From NCBI GenBank assembly GCA_963708855.1, contig CAVPUM010000001.1:124001-188000 (forward strand): 64,000 bases of DNA. Direction: 5' to 3'. The notes beneath the pieces were generated by a model that saw only the letters and a list, made by a program, of their open reading frames with translations, searched no databases and was not told the DNA's origin. The position numbers and the translations under genes were made by a program. Below, piece after piece: positions 50,836-58,832 of this stretch; within the stretch, counting starts at the first letter, position 1, and the number at the start of each line of letters is the position of its first letter. The stretch comes from CAIWHR01 sp963708855. GTDB lineage: Bacteria; Pseudomonadota; Gammaproteobacteria; Burkholderiales; Casimicrobiaceae.

Positions 50836-52047
50836 ATGTACGCAGTGGTAGTGGGGGACAGCCCGGTCCGCCTGTGGGGACTCACGTCGGCCCAGCGCAT
50901 CGAACGCCAATTGCGCGCCGAGGGCATCGCGCTCTGGCGCGAGGGCATCGGGTCCTTGCCGGCGAACGACGGCTTGCTCGTGCTCCGCGGCGATTGCCTG
51001 TACGACGCTCGCGTGATCCGTGGCCTCGCGAAGGCGCGCAAGGTGTTGCTCGAAGGCGACGTCGACGGGCGGCGCATGCCGCTGGCCGCTCGCGTCGCGG
51101 CGGAACAGATCCCGGCGGTCGAAGCATGGTTGCGTGGCGGCGTGCCGCCGGATTTGCTGGCGGACAGCGCCGTGGTGAACGTCGAGCAGGTGGCGAAGGA
51201 ATACGAAGCGGGAATGAAAAAGCTCGATCGCCCCTTCGTGCTTCCGGTCACCAATGCGCGCCGGGCCGCGCTCGAGCAGCTCACGTTTGCCGGCGCATAC
51301 AAGGGCGTCACGGATCTCGTCACCAAGTGGCTCTGGCCCGTTCCGGCGCAATGGGTCACCCGTGCGTGCGTGCGCCTGCGGATGACCCCCAACCAGGTGA
51401 CGGCGGCAAGCCTCGTGCTGGTGTTCGTGGCCGGCGCGCTGTTCGCGCGCGGCGAGTTCGCCTGGGGATTGGTCGCGGGCTGGATCATGACGTTTCTCGA
51501 CACCGTCGACGGCAAACTCGCGCGCGTCACCGTCACGTCGACCAAGCTGGGAAACATCTTCGACCATGGCATCGATCTCGTCCATCCGCCGTTCTGGTAC
51601 ATCGCCTGGGGCATCGGTCTCGCCCTCGCGCCGCCCGCCATCGGCGGCGTGCCGCTGCCGACGATCTACTGGATCATCCTCGCCGGCTACATCGGCGGGC
51701 GCCTCTGCGAGGGGGCGTTCGAGTTGTGGATCGCGCGGTTCTCCATCTTCACGTGGCGTCCGTTCGACTCCTGGTTCCGGCTGATCGCGGCGCGGCGCAA
51801 TCCGAACATGATCATGCTCACGGCGAGCCTTTTCGCCGGCAGGCCGGATCTCGGCCTGCTGGCGGTCGCCGCATGGACGTCGCTGTCGACCGCGCTGCTG
51901 CTCGTGCGGCTGCTGCTGGCTGCGCGCGCGAAGCGCGGCACGAACGCCGTGGAGTCGTGGCTTTCGGAGATCGGCCAGACCGTGGACGAGAGCTCGCTCG
52001 CGGTGCGCGTGTTCACCCACGTCGCACCCGCCGCGCGCAAGGCCTGA
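50836..52047 (+). CDS. CDP-alcohol phosphatidyltransferase with extra N-terminal NTP-transferase-like domain
   Basis: A 403-aa protein. The C-terminal half is an integral-membrane CDP-alcohol phosphotransferase with a perfect catalytic motif (DTVDGKLAR, eight residues, then GNIFDHGID; from about residue 222). The N-terminal 165 residues (YAVVVGDSPVRLWGLTSAQR, LLVLRGDCLYDARVI, AVVNVEQVAKEYEAGMKKLD) look like a reduced nucleotidyltransferase domain, reminiscent of bifunctional inositol-1-P cytidylyltransferase/DIPP synthases. ATG 50836 is preferred; ATG 50788 sits on TATATGAT. It would join a CDP-activated moiety to an alcohol acceptor; next to a lipid kinase and a Tam41-like gene, ceramide headgroup addition is inferred. 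Confidence 0.82.
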   Translation: MYAVVVGDSPVRLWGLTSAQRIERQLRAEGIALWREGIGSLPANDGLLVLRGDCLYDARVIRGLAKARKVLLEGDVDGRRMPLAARVAAEQIPAVEAWLRGGVPPDLLADSAVVNVEQVAKEYEAGMKKLDRPFVLPVTNARRAALEQLTFAGAYKGVTDLVTKWLWPVPAQWVTRACVRLRMTPNQVTAASLVLVFVAGALFARGEFAWGLVAGWIMTFLDTVDGKLARVTVTSTKLGNIFDHGIDLVHPPFWYIAWGIGLALAPPAIGGVPLPTIYWIILAGYIGGRLCEGAFELWIARFSIFTWRPFDSWFRLIAARRNPNMIMLTASLFAGRPDLGLLAVAAWTSLSTALLLVRLLLAARAKRGTNAVESWLSEIGQTVDESSLAVRVFTHVAPAARKA

Positions 52048-52060
52048 CGGGACCCGTGTC

Positions 52061-53071
52061 GTGCCGGCGTTGATTGCCCCGGCACCCGATGTTGCCTCTT
52101 CGCGGCTTGGCGCGTTGCGCATCGGCGTCCTGCACAATCCTCGCAGCGGAGCGAACCTCAAGGCGACCGCGTCGATGCGCCGATTGTTCGATGCCCATCC
52201 AGCAATTCCCTGCCGCGAAGTGCGGGACCCCGCGTCGGTCGCGGCTGCCCTGCGCGAGATTGCGGAACGCGGCGTCGACGCCGTCGCGATCAGCGGCGGC
52301 GACGGCACCGTCAACGCGGTCCTCAATACCGTCTTCAACCAGAGCCCGTTTCCCCGCTTGCCGCTGCTTGCGGTACTGCGGGGCGGCACCGCGAACATGA
52401 CGGCCCGCGACATCGGAATGGGTGGCCGCCAGGAACGCGCGCTGCGGGCGCTGATCGACCGTGCATCGCGCGGCGGCGACGGTCTCGCCGTGATCCAGCG
52501 TCCGGTCATGCGCATCGACCCGGGCGGCGGACGGGAGCCCATCTACGGGATGTTCTTCGGCGCCGCGGCGATTGCGCAGGGCATCGAGTACTGCAAGCGG
52601 GAAGTGCATGCGCTGGGCCTGCGCGGAGAAGTTGGACCGGCCGTCACGATGGCACGGTTCATCATAGCGATGGCCCGCGGCGAGCGCGCCATCGTCGCGC
52701 CGGTGCCGATCACCGTTGCCGTCGACGAGGAAGCGCCGTCGTCTTTCGCGTGCGAGATCGTCTACGTCACCACGCTCGAGCAGGTGGTACTGGGGCTGCG
52801 TCCCTACTGGGGCAAGGAGGCCGCGCCGCTGCATTACACCAGCGTGCGCTCGGCCCCGCGCCACTGGGTCAAGGCGCTGCCGGGTCTCCTGCGCGGCCGG
52901 CCCAACCGCTACGTCACGCCGGCAAACGGATATGAAAGCCGCAATGCGCAACGGCTGCTGCTGGGACTCGACAGTCACTTCTTCGTCGACGGCGAGATAT
53001 TTTCGCCGACGGTGGGCACACCGCTGGCCATTTCCGACGGCGGATCGGCGGGTTTCATCCAGCTCCGATGA
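52061..53071 (+). CDS. DAGK-family lipid kinase, candidate ceramide kinase
   Basis: A 336-aa soluble lipid kinase with the DAGK catalytic domain: VLHNPRSGANLK, ISGGDGTVNAVLNTVF (GGDGT at residues 79-83), LRGGTANMTARDIG, then DGEIFSPTVGTPLAISDG in the C-terminal domain. Related enzymes phosphorylate diacylglycerol, sphingosine or ceramide; a DAGK-type ceramide kinase is described in Caulobacter. GTG 52061 is the start, 13 bases after the CDP-alcohol gene, and its stop overlaps the next ATG (ATGA), so the three genes form an operon. Confidence 0.85.
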   Translation: MPALIAPAPDVASSRLGALRIGVLHNPRSGANLKATASMRRLFDAHPAIPCREVRDPASVAAALREIAERGVDAVAISGGDGTVNAVLNTVFNQSPFPRLPLLAVLRGGTANMTARDIGMGGRQERALRALIDRASRGGDGLAVIQRPVMRIDPGGGREPIYGMFFGAAAIAQGIEYCKREVHALGLRGEVGPAVTMARFIIAMARGERAIVAPVPITVAVDEEAPSSFACEIVYVTTLEQVVLGLRPYWGKEAAPLHYTSVRSAPRHWVKALPGLLRGRPNRYVTPANGYESRNAQRLLLGLDSHFFVDGEIFSPTVGTPLAISDGGSAGFIQLR

Positions 53072-53998
53072 ATCCCTCGCTCGAAGGCGCGATCGCGCGC
53101 CAGATCGCGGCGCGCGCGCCGGACGCCGTGGTCGCGCTCGCGAACGTACTGCGCGAACGCTTCGGCTCCCACGCGCAGGCGGTGCTCTTCTACGGCTCCT
53201 GCCGCCGCTCGCACGACGACACCGGCGGCATCGTCGATCTCTATGTCCTGGTCGATGATTATCGCGCGGCCTACGGCGCGCTTCTGCCGGCGCTCGCGAA
53301 TCGGATCCTCGCGCCGAACGTCTACTATCTCGAAACATCGTTCGCGGACCGCACCGTGCGAGCCAAGTACGCGGTGGTATCCCTCGACCAGTTCGAGCGC
53401 GGCACGGCGCGCTGGTTTCATCCGTACCTGTGGGGCCGGTTCGCGCAGCCCTGCGGGCTGCTGTACGCCGCGGACGACGCGGTGAGGCGGCGCGTGATCC
53501 GCGCCCTCGCTGCCGCCGTCGCCACATTCGCGGCGCGGACGCTGCCCCGGCTGCCGGTGGAGTTCGACGCCGAGGCGCTGTGGACGGGCGGACTGCTGCT
53601 CACTTACGCGGCGGAGCTGCGCTCGGAGCGTCCGCACAAGATCCGCGCGCTCGTGGCCGATGCGCTGCCCGAGCTCGAGGCGCAAACGCGCCTGCTCGCG
53701 GTGGAACAGGGCTGGACGCCCGCTGCTGCCGGACGTCCACCGCAATCCGAGCACGCGCGGGCAGCGCGCATCGAGCGCGTGCGGCTGGGCCGCGCGCCGG
53801 GTGCAGGGCAAGGTGCTGAGCGTCCTCCGCCTGCTGAAGGCGTCATTCACGTTCGACGGCGGAATGCGGTACCTTGCCTGGAAGATCGAGCGCCAGTCCG
53901 GAGTGAAGATCGAGAGCACGCCCTTCATGCGCCGCTTCCCGCGTCTGGGAGCGTTCGGAGCCCTGTGGCGGACGTGGCGGCGCGGGGGATTTCGCTAG
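53068..53998 (+). CDS. Tam41-like lipid-phosphate cytidylyltransferase, frameshifted near 53.7-53.8 kb
   Basis: The N-terminal 220 residues resemble Tam41/Mmp37, the mitochondrial CDP-diacylglycerol synthase with a pol-beta-type nucleotidyltransferase fold: VLFYGSCRRS (Gly43-Ser44), VDLYVLVDD (Asp57, Asp63), NVYYLETSF, KYAVVSLDQFERGTARWFHP, YLWGRFAQPCGLL. The C-terminal part (RVQGKVLSVLRLLKASFTFD, then GGMRYLAWKIERQSGVKIES) is in another frame and ends at 53996-53998, so one base is missing or extra between about 53700 and 53785. Coordinates assume repair. With the lipid kinase it could turn ceramide-1-phosphate into CDP-ceramide. This family assignment is from recognised motifs, not a search. 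Confidence 0.68.
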
Positions 53999-54009
53999 GA
54001 GCCACACCC

Positions 54010-54439
54010 ATGAACACGACGATCGCCAAATTCGGATATCCGGCAACCCTGCTGCACGAATACCGGCGCTGGGTCGTCCTGCTGCGTCCGGCGCAACCGA
54101 CGCTCGGCAGCCTCGTGCTCGCCTGCAAGGAGGAGGCGACGTCACTCGGCGCGGTTTCGACGGAAGCCTACGCGGAGCTAGCGACCGCGACGGCAGAGCT
54201 CGAGCGCGCGCTCGCGCACGGCATTCGACTTCCAGAAGATCAACTATCTCGCGCTGATGATGGTCGACCCGCACGTGCACTTCCACGTGATCCCGAGATA
54301 CTCGGAACCGCGGACATTCGACAGCGGGACGTTCCCGGACGTCAACTGGCCGAAACCGCCGGACGTGACGGTAGCACTCGCGCTGACACCGGGACAGATG
54401 GCGGCATTGCACGCAAGGCTGCGCGCCGCGTGGCCCTGA
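54010..54439 (+). CDS. HIT-family hydrolase, frameshifted
   Basis: A small HIT-domain protein of about 142 aa. The N-terminus (MNTTIAKFGYPATLLHEYRR, WVVLLRPAQPTLGSLVLACK, then ELERALA) is in one frame; the rest (AFDFQKINYLALMMVDPHVH, FHVIPRYSEPR, VNWPKPPDVT) including the HxHxH site is in another, with the shift at about 54215-54225 (CGCACGGC). HIT proteins hydrolyse or transfer nucleoside phosphates. Only 11 bases separate it from the Tam41-like gene. Two indels so close together suggest assembly error; real inactivation is the alternative. Confidence 0.8.
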
Positions 54440-54467
54440 ACTCGGAACGGAAAATCCGGGCCCGCCG

Positions 54468-55412
54468 CTAAGCGAGCTCCGGAATCAGCGTCGGCAACGG
54501 CTTTCCGGCGAACCACGCGTCGAGGTTCGCCTTGCACAGGTCGCCCATCGCCTGCCGTGTCTCGCGGGTCGCGCTGCCGACGTGCGGCAGCAGCACCACG
54601 TTGTCCATCGCGAAGAGCGGCTGCGGGATGTCGGGCTCGTGGGCGAAGACGTCGAGGCCGGCGGCCCCGATGGTGCCTGCCTGCAACGCGGCCACGAGCG
54701 CCGGCTCGTCGACGATCGAGCCGCGCGCGATGTTGACGAGCGTGCCCTTCCTGCCCAGCGCGGCGAGCACTTTCGCATCGACGATGTGCTTCGTCGCCGC
54801 GCCGCCCGGGCAGGCAACGACCAGAAAGTCCGCGGCCATCGCGAGCGCCTCGAGACCCGGAATGAACCGGTACGGCACGTCCTGCGGCTTGCGCCCCGTG
54901 TAGGCGACGTTCATTCCCATCGCCGAAACGCGCGCGGCGATCGCCTTGCCGATGCGGCCGAGGCCGAGGATGCCGACGGTCCGGCCGCCGAGCTTGGTCG
55001 TGAGCTCGGGCCCGCGCTGCAGCCACTGCCCCGCCTGCACGAAACGGTTGAGGCGGACGAAGCCCCGACCGGTCATCATGATCAGCGCGACGGCGACATC
55101 GGCGACGTCGTCGGTCAGCACGTCCGGCGTGTTCGTCACCTTGAGCCCGCGCTTCCGGCAGTAATCGACCGGCACGCCGTCGTAGCCGACACCGAACACC
55201 GAGATGATCTCGAGCGCCGGCAGCGCATCGAGCAGCGACGTCGGCGTGACGGTGCCGCCGCCCTGAACGAGCCCGCGTATGACTGCACCGTGTGCGGCGA
55301 GGAACCCGGCCTTGTCGGCCGCCTGCGCGTAATCGTGGCAGCGGTAGTCCGCCTTCAGCGGCTCGTAGAGAAAAGGCGGCAGCGGTGCGGTGACGATGAT
55401 GTCGGTCGGCAT
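54468..55412 (-). CDS. D-isomer-specific 2-hydroxyacid dehydrogenase (glyoxylate/hydroxypyruvate reductase-like)
   Basis: A 314-aa NAD(P)-dependent reductase. Substrate loop VFGVGYDGVPVDYCRKRGLK, NTPDVLTDDVAD, cofactor motif VGILGLGRIGKAIAARVSAM, and the catalytic Arg (NIARGSIVDE), Glu (FAHEPDIP) and His (LLPHVGSAT) are all present. Glyoxylate and hydroxypyruvate are likely substrates. It follows hemD by 4 bases and is probably the last gene of hemC-hemD-ghr. Confidence 0.9.
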   Translation of the reverse strand: MPTDIIVTAPLPPFLYEPLKADYRCHDYAQAADKAGFLAAHGAVIRGLVQGGGTVTPTSLLDALPALEIISVFGVGYDGVPVDYCRKRGLKVTNTPDVLTDDVADVAVALIMMTGRGFVRLNRFVQAGQWLQRGPELTTKLGGRTVGILGLGRIGKAIAARVSAMGMNVAYTGRKPQDVPYRFIPGLEALAMAADFLVVACPGGAATKHIVDAKVLAALGRKGTLVNIARGSIVDEPALVAALQAGTIGAAGLDVFAHEPDIPQPLFAMDNVVLLPHVGSATRETRQAMGDLCKANLDAWFAGKPLPTLIPELA

Positions 55413-55416
55413 GGGA

Positions 55417-56220
55417 TCAGCTCTTCGTTCGGGTTGGCGCGGCGGCCCATTCTAGCAACCCCGCGATCAGGCCCGCGTCGCCGCCCGCGGTTTGGACGAC
55501 GCAAAGGCCGAGGTCGCGCGCGTGCGCGCCGATCCGCGGATGCGGGACGAACGTCGGGCATGCCCGCCACAGGGTTCGAGTCGCATCGTCGGCGAGCGCC
55601 CACAGGTTGTCGAGCCCCTCGCTCGACGTGACCGTGACCGCGTGGATCCGGCCCTCGCGGAACGCTTCGGCGAGCCCCGCAGCGCCGCTCTCCGGCTTCG
55701 CCCGGCGATAGCAGGCGACATAGTCGACGAGCGCTCCGCGCGCGCGCAGGGTCTCGCCCAGGTGTTCACGACCACCGTCGCCGCGAAAGATCAGGATACG
55801 CTTGCCGCGCACGCCGGAGAGCTCCGGCAGCGCGAGCAGGCCTTCGCTGTCGAATGTCGTCGCCGGAATGCGCGCGCCGCCGATGCCGACGGCGGCGAGC
55901 GCTTCCGCGGTACCCGGACCGGGCGCGAAGGCGACAAGCCGGGCCGGCCACTGTCTCGGATCCGGTGCGCCATATTCGACGGCGTTGGCGGAAATGAAGA
56001 TCGCGAAGTCGTACCCGGTCAGCGCCGCCTGCGCACGAACCAGCGGCGCGACGTCGGCGGGAGGCAGGATCGCGATCGCCGGGAAGATCACCGGCGTGCC
56101 GCCCAGCGCGCCGACCTTCTGTGCGAAGCCACCCGCCTGCCGCGCGGGCCGCGTGATCAGGATGCCGAGTCCCGCGAGCGGTCCAGCCGGTTGCCCGCGC
56201 GATGTCGGCGCATGGACCAT
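55417..56220 (-). CDS. hemD: Uroporphyrinogen-III synthase
   Basis: A 267-aa HemD that closes hydroxymethylbilane to uroporphyrinogen III. The family is poorly conserved; supporting features are the N-terminal LAGLGILITRPARQAGGFAQ, FISANAVEYG, FAPGPGTAEALAAVGI, ILIFRGDGGREHLGETLRAR, and TVTSSEGLDNLWAL, plus the position 13 bases downstream of hemC. ATG 56220 is the start. An unusually short gap (4 bases) links it to the dehydrogenase gene. Confidence 0.9.
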   Translation of the reverse strand: MVHAPTSRGQPAGPLAGLGILITRPARQAGGFAQKVGALGGTPVIFPAIAILPPADVAPLVRAQAALTGYDFAIFISANAVEYGAPDPRQWPARLVAFAPGPGTAEALAAVGIGGARIPATTFDSEGLLALPELSGVRGKRILIFRGDGGREHLGETLRARGALVDYVACYRRAKPESGAAGLAEAFREGRIHAVTVTSSEGLDNLWALADDATRTLWRACPTFVPHPRIGAHARDLGLCVVQTAGGDAGLIAGLLEWAAAPTRTKS

Positions 56221-56233
56221 CGCCGCGGGTTGC

Positions 56234-57172
56234 TCACGCTGCCACGAGCCGCGCGGCGCCGCGGGCGAGAAAATCCGCCGCCAGCGCGCGACCGAGCGCG
56301 TCAGCCGCGCGCAGGTCCTGACACGGCGCGCGGCGATCGCCGCGCAGCACCTCGGCGCCATCGCGGCTCGCGAGCAGCCCGCGCAGCCACAACTCGCCAT
56401 GAACGATGGTCGCGTGCCCGGCAAGCGGCGTGTGACAGCTGCCGGACAGCGCGCGCGAGAAGGCGCGCTCGGCGGTCGTCGCGAGCGTCGAGTCGCGGTC
56501 GGCAAGCGGCGCGAGCGCTGCGATGACATCGGCGCGATCGGCGCGGCACTCCAGCGCCAGCGCGCCCTGCCCGACCGCGGGCAGGCTCTCGTCCGGATCG
56601 AGATAGGATGCGATTCTGCCGGCGAAGCCCAGGCGCCGCAGACCCGCCGCGGCAAGGACGATCGCGTCGTATTGTCCTTCGTCGAGCTTGCGCAGGCGCG
56701 TGTTGACGTTGCCGCGCAGCGGCATGATGGATAGCAGGGGATCGCGCTCGCGCAATTGCGCTTCGCGGCGCAGGCTCGACGTGCCGATGCGCGCGCCGCC
56801 CGGCACGCTCGCCAGGTCGAGATAATGATTCGACACGAACGCGTCGCGCGGGTCTTCGCGCGCGGTGACGGCCGCCAGCGCGAACCCGTCGGCCATGTCC
56901 ATCGGCACGTCCTTCAGCGAATGGACCGCGAGATCGGCGCGGCCGTCGGCCATCGCCACTTCGAGCTCCTTGATGAACAGACCCTTGCCACCGATGGCGG
57001 CAAGCGGCTGGTCCAGCACCCGATCGCCTTCCGTGGTCATCCCGAGCAGGCGGACCTCGCTCGCCGGGTACAAGGCCGCGAGCAGCGCGCGGACGTGCTC
57101 GGCCTGCCACAGCGCGAGCGCGGATTCGCGCGTGGCGATGGTGAGCCGGCGCGGTGCGGATGGGTTGGCCAT
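56234..57172 (-). CDS. hemC: Hydroxymethylbilane synthase (porphobilinogen deaminase)
   Basis: A 312-aa HemC that polymerises four porphobilinogens. Motifs: IATRESALALWQAEHVR, GGKGLFIKELEVAMADGRAD, AVHSLKDVPMDM, IGTSSLRREAQL, RGNVNTRLRKLDEGQYDAIV and the dipyrromethane-cofactor cysteine in SGSCHTPLAGHA. ATG 57172 gives the standard N-terminus. No hemX follows hemD here; hemX-hemY sit about 35 kb away. Confidence 0.97.
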   Translation of the reverse strand: MANPSAPRRLTIATRESALALWQAEHVRALLAALYPASEVRLLGMTTEGDRVLDQPLAAIGGKGLFIKELEVAMADGRADLAVHSLKDVPMDMADGFALAAVTAREDPRDAFVSNHYLDLASVPGGARIGTSSLRREAQLRERDPLLSIMPLRGNVNTRLRKLDEGQYDAIVLAAAGLRRLGFAGRIASYLDPDESLPAVGQGALALECRADRADVIAALAPLADRDSTLATTAERAFSRALSGSCHTPLAGHATIVHGELWLRGLLASRDGAEVLRGDRRAPCQDLRAADALGRALAADFLARGAARLVAA

Positions 57173-57367
57173 GGGACGCGGAACGATTGGAAAGCGGCGG
57201 ACGGGCAAGCGGCGCGAATGCGGCGCGTCGCACCGCGTCCGCGCAAATCTTAGCATGTGCGCTCGCGGTCGTCGGCGCAACGACGGCCCTATTGCGAGCG
57301 CGCGCTCGACTTCGGGCGCAGGACGCTGGTCGGCGCGGGTTGACCGGACGCCGCCTCCCCCGATCAG

Positions 57368-57754
57368 CTACTTTGCGTTCGCGTCCATCTGCATGAACCC
57401 GAACAGGTTGCCTTCGCTGTCCTTGGCGTAGGCGAGCCAGCCGACCGTCGGGATCGGCATCTTGGGCACGACGATCTTCCCGCCGGCTTCGGGAATGCGT
57501 TTCGCCATCGCATCGGAATCGGCGACATCGACGACGCACACGAACGCGTTGACCGCCTGCAGGTCGACCGGACCCGGACCCTGGCGCGGCAAGAGCCCGC
57601 CGTCGATCCCGGGCGTGTCCTTGTCGCCGGTCTTGACCAGCCAGTACGGCTCTTTGCCCCACTGGCTGAATTCCCAGCCGAACAGGTCCCGGTAGAACTT
57701 GATCGCGCGCTCGGTATTCTCGGCGTGAATCTCGAAGTGGATCGGACGCGGCAT
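57368..57754 (-). CDS. VOC-family (glyoxalase-like) protein
   Basis: A 128-aa protein with two beta-alpha-beta-beta-beta units of the VOC fold (HFEIHAENTERAIKFYRDLF, GWEFSQWGKEPYWLVKTGD, VDVADSDAMAKRIPEAGGKI, YAKDSEGNLFGFMQMD). Such proteins include glyoxalases, dioxygenases and fosfomycin-resistance enzymes; this simple type has no known substrate. The metal-ligand pattern (His6, later Glu) is only partly clear. Confidence 0.85.
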   Translation of the reverse strand: MPRPIHFEIHAENTERAIKFYRDLFGWEFSQWGKEPYWLVKTGDKDTPGIDGGLLPRQGPGPVDLQAVNAFVCVVDVADSDAMAKRIPEAGGKIVVPKMPIPTVGWLAYAKDSEGNLFGFMQMDANAK

Positions 57755-57846
57755 CGTTGGCTCCTCGTTGGATGCGCCGCCGCAGGCCTGCGGCGCGGCG
57801 AATCGGTATCATAGCGCCACCAATCCCGGTTGAAGGGCCCCCATCC

Positions 57847-58824
57847 ATGCGCATACTGATCACCGGTGGCGCCGGTTTTCTCGGCGCCCGCCTCGCCCGC
57901 GCGATCCTCGCCCGCGAAACGCTGACCGACGCGCGCGGCAGCGCGCGGCCCGTCCGCGAAGTCGTCCTGCTCGATGTCGTCGCGCCGCCGGATCTCGGCG
58001 ATCCGCGCGTGCGCGGGGTCGCCGGCGATCTTGCCGATCCGGCGGTGATCGAGCGTGCGCTGACAACGGACACCGACTCCGTCTTTCATCTGGCGGCCGT
58101 GGTCAGCGGGCAGGCCGAGGCCGATTTCGACATCGGGATGCGCGTGAATCTCGACGCGACGCGCCTGCTGCTCGAGCGCTGCCGACGGCTGGACGCGCCA
58201 CCGAAATTCGTCTTCGCGAGCTCGCTCGCGGTCTTCGGCGGCCCGCTGCCCGATCCGGTCACCGACGATGCGCCCGTCACGCCGCAGGCGTCCTACGGCA
58301 CGCAGAAGGCGATCGGCGAGCTGCTCGTCTACGACATGACGCGCAAGGGATTCGTCGACGGCCGCAGCCTGCGTCTGCCGACGGTGACGGTGCGGCCCGG
58401 CAAGCCGAACAAGGCCGCGTCGTCGTTCGCGAGCGGCATCATTCGCGAGCCGCTCTCGGGCGTCGACGCGATCTGCCCCGTCGCCAGGACGACGCGAATG
58501 TGGGTGACTTCGCCCCGCGCGGTCATCGCGAACATCATCAAAGGCCACGAGGCGCCCGCGACCGCATTCCGGCACACGCGCTCGGTCAACGTGCCGGGCA
58601 TCCTCGTCGCGGTCGAAGACATGATCGCCGCGCTGCGCCGCGTGGCGGGCGACGCCGTGGCCGACCGCGTCAAGTGGCAGTACGACCCGGCGATCGACCG
58701 CATCGTCGCGACCTGGCCCGCGAACTTCGCGCCGAGGCTCGGCCCGGCGCTCGGGATGACGGCCGATTCGGATTTCGACGGCGTCATCCGCGCCTACGTC
58801 GCGGACGACATGCCGAAGGGATGA
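57847..58824 (+). CDS. D-erythronate dehydrogenase-like NAD-dependent epimerase/dehydratase
   Basis: A 325-aa extended SDR. Nucleotide motif ITGGAGFLGARLARAILARE, then VFHLAAVVSGQAEADFDIGM, RVNLDATR, FASSLAVFGGPLPDPVTDD, the catalytic YGTQKAIGELL (Tyr and Lys), and RPGKPNKAASSFASGIIREP. These blocks are typical of DenD, which oxidises D-erythronate to 2-oxo-tetronate. The partners of the tetronate pathway (DenTCKE-type kinase and isomerase) are not adjacent, so the assignment rests on the sequence. ATG 57847 is the start. Confidence 0.78.
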   Translation: MRILITGGAGFLGARLARAILARETLTDARGSARPVREVVLLDVVAPPDLGDPRVRGVAGDLADPAVIERALTTDTDSVFHLAAVVSGQAEADFDIGMRVNLDATRLLLERCRRLDAPPKFVFASSLAVFGGPLPDPVTDDAPVTPQASYGTQKAIGELLVYDMTRKGFVDGRSLRLPTVTVRPGKPNKAASSFASGIIREPLSGVDAICPVARTTRMWVTSPRAVIANIIKGHEAPATAFRHTRSVNVPGILVAVEDMIAALRRVAGDAVADRVKWQYDPAIDRIVATWPANFAPRLGPALGMTADSDFDGVIRAYVADDMPKG

Positions 58825-58832
58825 TCGAAGCG

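Noticed and set aside
53068..54471. One 467-codon fused protein covering the Tam41-like and HIT genes
   Set aside because: The frame joins the N-terminus of one family to the N-terminus of another and misses both conserved C-termini, which lie in other frames; two frameshifted genes explain it better.
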